NCBI GenBank assembly: GCA_964370035.1
Contig: CAYJGT010000049.1
Span: 1 to 12,284 of the forward strand
Source: CAYJHC01 sp964370035
GTDB taxonomy: Bacteria > Bacillota > Clostridia > Peptostreptococcales > Anaerovoracaceae
Reading direction: 5' to 3'
DNA length: 12,284 nucleotides
Below, piece by piece: positions 7,643 to 12,284 of the stretch (positions within the stretch are counted from its first letter, which is position 1; each line of letters starts with the position of its first letter). The position numbers and the translations under genes were made by a program. The notes beneath the pieces are model-generated. The model searched no databases, was not told the origin of the DNA, and saw only the letters and a list, made by a program, of their open reading frames with translations.

Positions 7643-8584
7643 TCAACTGCTTACTGGAGGTTGGATATGGTCTCTATCCATTATTCTCTTTTCTTCTTTT
7701 ATAGCCTTATTTTCTCCTATTGTAAAAATCACAAGTCCAATCCAGATGATTCCAAAAGTTGCAAGTTCTACAATAGTAAATGTTTCTCCATACATTAACA
7801 CCCCTAGAATCGCTGCAATTGTTGGCGGAATATATCCAGTTAAACCTAAACTAATTAACGGAATTTTCATTGCTGCATAAGCATAAAGCCCTAAAGGAAG
7901 AATTGTTATTAGCCCAGCCGTTGCAAGTAATATAAATTGATATGGCTCTGCCCCTGACATTAATGTGCCTTTGCCTGTAACTTCTAAGTATATAATCAGC
8001 CCTAATGCTACAGGTGCTAAAAATATCGTCTCATAAAAGAGTGATAAAACTGGAGATATAGCATACTTTTTTTTCATTACTGCATAAAGACCAAAGGATA
8101 TTGCCAAAGAGATAGCAATTATCGGTAGTTGAAAATAGTAAATAACTATTACTGCTACTCCAATAGAGGCAAATAAACAGGCCACTCCCTTATATATTGT
8201 GAATTTTTCCTTAAATATCACCACTCCAAAAACACAAATTAACAAAGGTTCAATATAGTATCCAATTGAAGTTTCAATTATCTTCCCTGCATTTACTGCC
8301 CAAATATATAAACTCCAATTAACGGTGATTAGCATCCCTGCAACTATAGGAGCCCTAATAAACTGCCAGTCCTTAAGTCTTCTCAGTATTTCTCTAGCGT
8401 TGCTATTTTTAAGTGCAATAATAAAAGCAAATATTGCAACTAGTACAATTCTATATAAAATAATAGTGGATGATTCAATTGGCATTAAAGCTTTCCAAAA
8501 GATTGGCAGTAATCCCCAAACCAATCCAGATAACAGGGCTGCTGTAAAGCCTAGCTTTAAATTGCTATTACTCCTCGTCTTCAT
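7643..8584 (-). CDS. rarD: RarD-type EamA/DMT superfamily permease
   Basis: This 313-residue integral membrane protein belongs to the drug/metabolite transporter superfamily, RarD subfamily. About ten hydrophobic segments cover residues 10-290. The RarD-like stretch NWSLYIWAVNAGKIIETSIGYY (89-110) continues into a conserved IEPLL, and GLTGYIPPTIAAILGVLMYGE (247-267) is the paired C-terminal repeat. The substrate of this subfamily is not firmly known; the 'chloramphenicol-sensitive' label is historical. The C-terminal tail (about 290-313) is hydrophilic. The start lies inside the preceding gene with a 17-base overlap. GAGG, seven bases before the ATG, is formed by codons of that gene's acidic tail, so translation is probably coupled. 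It has no evident functional tie to the replication genes downstream. Confidence 0.88.
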   Translation of the reverse strand: MKTRSNSNLKLGFTAALLSGLVWGLLPIFWKALMPIESSTIILYRIVLVAIFAFIIALKNSNAREILRRLKDWQFIRAPIVAGMLITVNWSLYIWAVNAGKIIETSIGYYIEPLLICVFGVVIFKEKFTIYKGVACLFASIGVAVIVIYYFQLPIIAISLAISFGLYAVMKKKYAISPVLSLFYETIFLAPVALGLIIYLEVTGKGTLMSGAEPYQFILLATAGLITILPLGLYAYAAMKIPLISLGLTGYIPPTIAAILGVLMYGETFTIVELATFGIIWIGLVIFTIGENKAIKEEKRIMDRDHIQPPVSS

Positions 8585-9110
8585 AATGTTCCTCGTCGTT
8601 TCTGTCCATATACATGTCTAAAGGAACTACATACTCATCTACTGTGTAGTCTAGGCAGTCTGAAAAATCATATCTATATTTAGTGGCCTCCATTTTTTCC
8701 ATTCTAATATGAGAAAGAGCTTCTACCAAAGATATGAACTCTACTTTTCCCGTTTCTATTTCTTCTAGTTCCACATTTTCCGAAACAGAAAACCATTCCT
8801 TAAATCTGGTTAATTCCTCTGAAAATTCTCTGGTTCCGCCTTCTTCTTGAAATAGTCTAATTAAATTATTCTTAATTAATTCAAGGGTTGTATAAAGTTC
8901 CGTATCTTGATCTTCAAAAGATTCTATAACTTCCTCAATATAAGAGTTAATTATTTCTTCAACCACTTCTTTATCGACATTTGAAAAAATTTCATATACT
9001 TCATCTTCATCAAGTTCTTCTTCATCTTCCATTAAATCTGCAAAATTTTCGAAAAACCTAAACTCTTCCGGCGCTTCTAAATCTAATTTTTTCAACAAAC
9101 TGTTTTCCAT
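8568..9110 (-). CDS. Highly acidic hypothetical protein
   Basis: I do not recognise this 180-residue protein. It contains about 58 Asp/Glu against about 15 Lys/Arg, giving a strong net negative charge near -43. Acidic clusters lie at 28-40 (EDEEELDEDEVYE) and at the very C-terminus (NDEEHYEDEE). Between them the sequence looks helical, with hydrophobic positions at regular spacing (about 41-140), then a Tyr-rich segment (145-167). There is one cysteine (152). No signal peptide, membrane segment or catalytic motif is visible, so a soluble cytoplasmic protein is likely. The ATG follows TTGAGG at nine bases. It lies 38 bases after murI and overlaps rarD by 17. Gene order suggests co-expression only; I infer no function. 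Confidence 0.8.
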   Translation of the reverse strand: MENSLLKKLDLEAPEEFRFFENFADLMEDEEELDEDEVYEIFSNVDKEVVEEIINSYIEEVIESFEDQDTELYTTLELIKNNLIRLFQEEGGTREFSEELTRFKEWFSVSENVELEEIETGKVEFISLVEALSHIRMEKMEATKYRYDFSDCLDYTVDEYVVPLDMYMDRNDEEHYEDEE

Positions 9111-9148
9111 AATTCTAACCTCAATAAATTTAAAATTTCAACTAATTA

Positions 9149-9952
9149 TCATTCAATATCTAAGTTCTTAAACTTAATTTTAACTTCTGGGTCTCCGAAA
9201 ATCTTATCTATCATATTAAGAAAATTCTCTGATAGGTCGCTAGCATAAAACCTACTCTCTTCTTGATTATTTTTAGCTCTCATATTCTTTGAGTTAAGAA
9301 TTTCTTTAATTTCTACTATTATTTCTTTCGACGGGTTTAATATTTCAAGTTCTGGATATAATCTAATTAAATTTTTCTTTATCAACGGATAATGGGTACA
9401 CCCTAACACAAGGGTATTAACATTGTGTTCTTTAATAAAATCATTCATATAATATTCTATAGTTAAATCCATTATTTCATTTTCCACAATGCCTTCTTCA
9501 ATTAGAGGTACAAATGCAGGGCACGCCTTTTCAAAAATATTCAAATTGTTTCCTCTTAGCTTATTTTGATAAGTGTGACTATTTATTGTAACTTTAGTTC
9601 CAATAATTCCTATTTGATTTTCTTTTGTTGCAATGCTCTTTAACCTATCTGTAGTTGGTTCAATTATGCCCACCACTGGAGTCTGCGGATGCCTTTTCTG
9701 AATTAAGTCTAGGCAGGTGGCACTTACTGTATTGCAAGCAATTACAATCATTTTCACATTCTTTTTTACTAAAAAATCTGATATTTGCTCAGCAAAATGC
9801 TGTATTGTTGTTACTGCCTTAGAGCCATAAGGGGTTCTAGCAGTATCTCCAAAGTAGATAAATTTTTCCTCTGGAAGTTCCTTGAGCAAATAAGGAATAC
9901 ACGTTAATCCACCTAACCCAGAGTCGAAAAATCCTATCGGTCTATTATCCAT
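9149..9952 (-). CDS. murI: Glutamate racemase MurI
   Basis: This cofactor-independent enzyme converts L-glutamate to D-glutamate for peptidoglycan stem peptides. It has 267 residues from the chosen start. Family features are IGFFDSGLGGL (6-16, Asp10-Ser11), FGDTARTPYG (34-43), the first catalytic cysteine in ACNTVSA (Cys73) and the second in LGCTHYPL (Cys185). IIEPT (96-100) and IGIIGT (114-119) also fit. The frame is open 45 bases further upstream, but those codons run into the promoter and terminator region. GGGGAGGAG stands correctly before the ATG at 9952, so the shorter start is preferred. It opens the long leftward gene cluster and has a predicted promoter of its own. Confidence 0.95.
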   Translation of the reverse strand: MDNRPIGFFDSGLGGLTCIPYLLKELPEEKFIYFGDTARTPYGSKAVTTIQHFAEQISDFLVKKNVKMIVIACNTVSATCLDLIQKRHPQTPVVGIIEPTTDRLKSIATKENQIGIIGTKVTINSHTYQNKLRGNNLNIFEKACPAFVPLIEEGIVENEIMDLTIEYYMNDFIKEHNVNTLVLGCTHYPLIKKNLIRLYPELEILNPSKEIIVEIKEILNSKNMRAKNNQEESRFYASDLSENFLNMIDKIFGDPEVKIKFKNLDIE

Positions 9953-9976
9953 TTTACACTCCTCCCCTAACTTAAT

Positions 9977-10005
9977 AGTATATAATAAAACAGCCAAAAT
10001 TTAAA
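9977..10005 (-). promoter_or_regulatory. Predicted murI promoter overlapping the upstream terminator
   Basis: On the minus strand TTTAAA (10005-10000, weak -35), a 17-base spacer and TATACT (9982-9977, five of six -10) lie about 25 bases upstream of the murI ATG. The -35 lies in the loop of the terminator hairpin and the spacer contains its descending arm. The cluster's transcription therefore appears to restart where the diguanylate cyclase transcript ends. Confidence 0.45.
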
Positions 10006-10024
10006 TACTTTTGGCTGTTTTTTT
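9987..10024 (-). terminator. Intrinsic terminator between the diguanylate cyclase gene and murI
   Basis: AAAACAGCCAAAA (9987-9999) and TTTTGGCTGTTTT (10009-10021) pair perfectly around a nine-base loop. On the minus strand the stem ends in TTTTATTATA, so it can end the diguanylate cyclase transcript. On the plus strand it ends in seven Ts and would stop antisense reading as well. It lies eight bases beyond the stop of the short 10032-10115 reading frame. Confidence 0.85.
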
Positions 10025-10031
10025 GAATTTA

Positions 10032-10115
10032 CTAGCTTTTATTTTTATTATCTTCTTTTTTATTCTCTTCATATCCTAATTTAAAGAAATTTTGCTTGCA
10101 TTCCCAAGACAGCAT
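10032..10115 (-). other. Short reading frame, possible out-of-frame tail of the diguanylate cyclase
   Basis: This minus-strand frame encodes 27 residues (begins MLSWECKQNFF, ends KNKS). It lies between the diguanylate cyclase stop and the terminator. No ribosome binding site precedes its ATG, so a stand-alone gene is doubtful. The frame is open upstream through IDFSD to the diguanylate cyclase stop (GAA AAA TAG). One extra A, or a -1 slip on the A run, would fuse it as a 32-residue tail. The terminator starts right after its TAG, as if this were the true transcript-end codon. It may equally be non-coding remains. Confidence 0.3.
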
Positions 10116-10126
10116 ATCCGAAAAAT

Positions 10127-11284
10127 CTATTTTTCTAGATCAAATTCTTTGTTTTCACTAAAGTTTCTTTTGTTTTTATACATGTCTTCATCAGCTTCCT
10201 TATAAGTATAGTATATATCTGCTCTTCCTTTTGGTTGCATTGCATAGCCACAAGAGAAAGAAAGTTCTTTATCCGCTCCTTCATATAAGTCAAATACATA
10301 CTCTTTACACTTCTCAATATAATTTAACACTTGCTTTTCATTGGCTCTTCTTACAATTACAATAAACTCATCTCCACCAATTCTATAAACAACCATGTTT
10401 TCTTCTGCATTTTCAGAAAGGCAATCAGCTGTTGCAATTATATATTTATCCCCCATATCATGACCTTTTGTGTCATTTACCATCTTAAGATTATCAATAT
10501 CAATAACTATTATAGCTAAATCTTTTTCTTTTCCTCTCGCCTCTATATTTTCAATATCCGTTTCAAAGGCATTCCTGTTTTTAAGCTTTGTCAGTTGATC
10601 CACATTATACTTATCCCTAAAATTAGGATTTGAAATTCTTCTAAAAATCAAATAAGAAACTACCATTCCCACAACACAAAACGCAAAAATAATAATTACC
10701 GTAGCCACTTGCAACCTTGCATAAGTATCTTTAATTTCCTTCGCATCAAATTCAACACCTACAACTCCAACAATATTCCCAGCCTCATCATGTACCGGCA
10801 AGTATGTAATAAAAATATCTCCCCAATCGGTTTCTTTAATATTTTCAGGAAGAACATTTTCCCCTGACAGCGCTCTTTTCATATCAGGGACAATATCTAC
10901 TTCAATAGGATCTCCAGGGTACCTAAAATCACCTTCCTCTTCCAGCCCATCAATCACATAAATAAATTCACCTTCGTCATTTACTTTAGCTGTGTATAGA
11001 TATAGAACTCCTGCAGTGTCTCTTAAATCAGTCAAATAGTCCTTTGCCTCAACATATTTTTCTTTTGTTACATCCTCTTTCGTATTGATATCATCAAAAG
11101 TTGACATGTCAAATTCTTCTTCAATTTCATCATATATACAAAAGGTTCTATTTTCTAATGAATGAAGAGCAGAGTTGTAGGTCATTATATAACTATAGGT
11201 TCCTACAAATATAGAGGAAATTAAGACTATTAGTGTGGTCATAATTGAAACTTGGACATCAACTCTGGAAATTGCTTTTTTCAT
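10127..11284 (-). CDS. Membrane-bound diguanylate cyclase with extracytoplasmic sensor (GGDEF)
   Basis: This 385-residue protein is predicted to make cyclic di-GMP in response to an external signal. A first membrane helix lies at about 12-34, and a second at about 191-214. Between them is an extracytoplasmic domain resembling single CACHE sensors (LYLYTAKV 94-101, then WGDIFITYLPVHDEAGNIVGVVG at 154-176). The cytoplasmic GGDEF domain follows: DQLTKLKNRNAF (229-240), DIDNLKMVNDTKGHDMGD (262-279) and an intact GGDEF (303-307). This suggests an active cyclase. The inhibitory RxxD site is absent; EENM occupies 294-297, so product feedback at that site is not expected. AGGAG stands nine bases before the ATG. 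It has its own promoter and terminator and diverges from ahpC. The ligand is unknown. Confidence 0.9.
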   Translation of the reverse strand: MKKAISRVDVQVSIMTTLIVLISSIFVGTYSYIMTYNSALHSLENRTFCIYDEIEEEFDMSTFDDINTKEDVTKEKYVEAKDYLTDLRDTAGVLYLYTAKVNDEGEFIYVIDGLEEEGDFRYPGDPIEVDIVPDMKRALSGENVLPENIKETDWGDIFITYLPVHDEAGNIVGVVGVEFDAKEIKDTYARLQVATVIIIFAFCVVGMVVSYLIFRRISNPNFRDKYNVDQLTKLKNRNAFETDIENIEARGKEKDLAIIVIDIDNLKMVNDTKGHDMGDKYIIATADCLSENAEENMVVYRIGGDEFIVIVRRANEKQVLNYIEKCKEYVFDLYEGADKELSFSCGYAMQPKGRADIYYTYKEADEDMYKNKRNFSENKEFDLEK

Positions 11285-11337
11285 CGATTTATACTCCTAT
11301 AACAATCAACAACGTTTCTTATGCCCCCAATTTAATT

Positions 11338-11359
11338 ATTTGCTACCCCCATAGCAAAT
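11338..11359 (-). other. Leader hairpin with a TGGGGG loop
   Basis: On the minus strand ATTTGCTA and TAGCAAAT form a perfect 8-bp stem around TGGGGG. A second GGGGG follows at 11328-11324. Both lie in the predicted 5' leader of the diguanylate cyclase mRNA, the hairpin almost at its 5' end. It matches no riboswitch I know; it could stabilise the mRNA or bind a regulator. Confidence 0.5.
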
Positions 11360-11372
11360 TACATTAATTTAC

Positions 11373-11381
11373 ATTATATCA
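11373..11381 (-). promoter_or_regulatory. Extended -10 promoter of the diguanylate cyclase gene
   Basis: On the minus strand TGATATAAT combines a consensus -10 with the TGN extension (11381-11373). No good -35 stands at 16-18 bases upstream, which is usual for extended -10 promoters. Transcription would begin near 11366, giving a leader of about 80 bases. Confidence 0.5.
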
Positions 11382-11488
11382 TACTTTGCTTGCATGATAT
11401 ATTTTTTCTCATTTTTAATATTTTTTGCATTATTAGTAAAATTTGTAAATTGTGTGTTTGCAAGGCCTTTACCTTTAAATTTCAAGTG

Positions 11489-11517
11489 CCTAATATTGAT
11501 TTATTTTCAATATTAGG
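11489..11517. promoter_or_regulatory. Perfect inverted repeat, operator-like, at the ahpC promoter
   Basis: CCTAATATTGA (11489-11499) and TCAATATTAGG (11507-11517) are exact reverse complements separated by seven bases. The right arm ends directly against TATAAT, and the left arm contains most of the likely -35. A dimeric regulator bound here would block polymerase. The sequence does not match the PerR box, and its 7-base spacing differs from an FNR site. Neither strand has a T-tract next to it, so a terminator is unlikely. Confidence 0.6.
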
Positions 11518-11523
11518 TATAAT
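11496..11523 (+). promoter_or_regulatory. Predicted ahpC promoter
   Basis: TTGATT (11496-11501, four of six to TTGACA), a 16-base spacer and a consensus TATAAT (11518-11523) precede ahpC. The start would be near 11530, leaving an AT-rich leader of about 140 bases in which I see no clear structured element. The remainder of the 387-base intergenic region (11382-11488 in particular) shows nothing I can assign. Confidence 0.6.
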
Positions 11524-11671
11524 ATGGTAAGAAGGTCATTAAGCACCCATAAATAAAAGTATCTTTTTTTAAAAATTTTAAATATTCAGTTTAGAATTGT
11601 TTAGTTCGGGTATATGTATTCTGTATTTAAATTATCAAATTAATGTAATGTAAAATAATAGGAGGTTTATT

Positions 11672-12235
11672 ATGTCGCTAGTGGGAAAAAATATTTCTGA
11701 TTTCGCTGTACAAGCATTTGTAAATAATGACTTTAAGGAAATCAAGAAAGATGATGTTTTAGGTAAATGGTCTGTATTCTTCTTCTATCCAGCAGACTTC
11801 ACGTTCGTTTGACCTACAGAACTTGAGGATCTGGCAGATCTGTATGAAGAATTCCAAAAAATTGATTGTGAAATTTACGCTGTATCTTGCGATACTCATT
11901 TCGTGCATAAGGCTTGGTACGATGTATCCGATACAATTAAAAAAGTTAAATACCCAATGCTAGGAGATCCAACTGCTACATTAGCCAAGGATTTCGATGT
12001 TTACATTGACGGTGCTGGCATTCCTGAAAGAGGAACTTTCATTCTTGACCCAAATGGAAACATCGGTTCATATGAAGTTGCTCAAGGAAATGTAGGAAGA
12101 AATGCAAAAGAGTTGCTTAGAAAAGTACAAGCTGCTCAATACCTTGCAAACAATGTTGCTGAAGCTGCCCCTGCTGGTTGGGAGCCAGGAAAAAACACAT
12201 TAACTCCTGGGATTGACTTAGTTGGAAAGCTATAA
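11672..12235 (+). CDS. ahpC: AhpC-type peroxiredoxin with selenocysteine (UGA) at the peroxidatic position
   Basis: This alkyl hydroperoxide reductase C-type peroxiredoxin reduces hydrogen peroxide and organic hydroperoxides. ATG at 11672 follows AGGAGG by six bases. The frame encodes 187 residues, as in Escherichia coli AhpC, with one internal TGA at codon 47 (11810-11812), exactly where the peroxidatic Cys of the F-V-C-P-T-E motif belongs. Flanking conservation is continuous: FFFYPADFTFV before, PTELEDLADLYEEF after, THFVHKAWYD (75-84), GDPTATLAKDFDV (98-110), RGTFILDP (120-127) and DLVGKL at the end. Catalytic-site Thr44 and Arg120 are kept. A SECIS-like hairpin follows the TGA. The resolving Cys of the VCPAKW motif is Ala166 (EAAPAGW), and Cys66 and Cys73 are present instead. 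I infer a functional selenoprotein of one-Cys-like mechanism. A nonsense mutation is possible but less likely. Any ahpF partner would lie beyond the window. Confidence 0.9.
11810..11849 (+). promoter_or_regulatory. Selenocysteine UGA codon and candidate bacterial SECIS hairpin
   Basis: After TGA (11810-11812) the mRNA can form GGATCT-GGC-AGATCT: 11827-11832 pair with 11836-11841 by five Watson-Crick pairs and one G-U. The three-base loop begins with G. A lower CTT/AAG pairing (11822-11824 with 11847-11849) extends the stem across an internal loop. The apical loop starts after 20 intervening bases. This fits the published bacterial SECIS pattern of a short stem, a G in the first two loop bases and about 16-37 bases of spacing. 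Such hairpins bind the elongation factor SelB. Confidence 0.75.
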
Positions 12236-12284
12236 AATCAGAATATAAACTTATATAATTAATAGCGAAATATTTAGTGATTTA

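Noticed and set aside
9953..9997. Fifteen-residue N-terminal extension of MurI
   Set aside because: Its codons fall in the predicted promoter and terminator, and a strong GGGGAGGAG directly precedes the ATG at 9952.
11285..11366. A c-di-GMP (GEMM) riboswitch before the diguanylate cyclase
   Set aside because: The leader is only about 80 bases and lacks the conserved GEMM core sequences. Only one short hairpin is evident.
11382..11671. A PerR or FNR box controlling ahpC
   Set aside because: No PerR 7-1-7 palindrome was seen. The TTGA-N7-TCAA core in the inverted repeat has one base too many for an FNR site, so no regulator is named.
11672..11812. ahpC as a pseudogene with a nonsense mutation
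   Set aside because: The TGA is exactly at the peroxidatic Cys, a SECIS-like hairpin follows, there are no other lesions, and the promoter and ribosome binding site are intact. A sequencing error is not fully excluded.
11903..12235. A separate 110-residue gene starting at GTG (V-H-K-A-W)
   Set aside because: It is the C-terminal part of AhpC. The frame continues upstream through the selenocysteine TGA to a good ATG and AGGAGG, and no ribosome binding site precedes the GTG.

Overview
The window looks like chromosome from a low-GC, anaerobic-type member of the Clostridia (Bacillota). The evidence is strong AT bias in codons and spacers, AGGAGG-type ribosome binding sites, the dgt-dnaG-rpoD-trmK-Nif3 gene order typical of that class, and an in-frame UGA read as selenocysteine. 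I cannot name the genus from sequence alone.

Layout. Almost everything reads leftward (minus strand). From right to left: a membrane diguanylate cyclase (10127-11284) with its own extended -10 promoter and an intrinsic terminator; then murI, a very acidic unknown protein, rarD, an M16 zinc peptidase, dut, a dGTPase, dnaG, rpoD, trmK, a Nif3-family protein, and finally the 5' part of the RNase P RNA gene rnpB, cut by the left edge. From murI to Nif3 the longest spacer is about 70 bases and several neighbours overlap or share ribosome binding site sequence. This is an extended macromolecular-synthesis operon: nucleotide pool hygiene (dut, dGTPase), replication priming (dnaG), transcription initiation (rpoD), tRNA modification (trmK) and peptidoglycan precursor supply (murI). 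Possible promoters lie before murI and before the M16 gene.

Only the last gene, ahpC (11672-12235), reads rightward, divergent from the diguanylate cyclase across a 387-base intergenic region. It is the highlight of the window. The peroxidatic cysteine codon of this AhpC-type peroxiredoxin is TGA, a SECIS-like hairpin follows at the expected distance, and the C-terminal resolving cysteine is replaced by alanine. It is therefore best read as a selenocysteine peroxiredoxin, not a pseudogene. Ordinary gene calling would report only its C-terminal fragment. An 11-bp perfect inverted repeat overlaps its predicted promoter.

Other points of interest are a possible out-of-frame C-terminal tail on the diguanylate cyclase, a low-complexity linker in DnaG, and a G-loop hairpin in the diguanylate cyclase leader. 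I saw no insertion sequences, CRISPR arrays, tRNA genes or phage genes.
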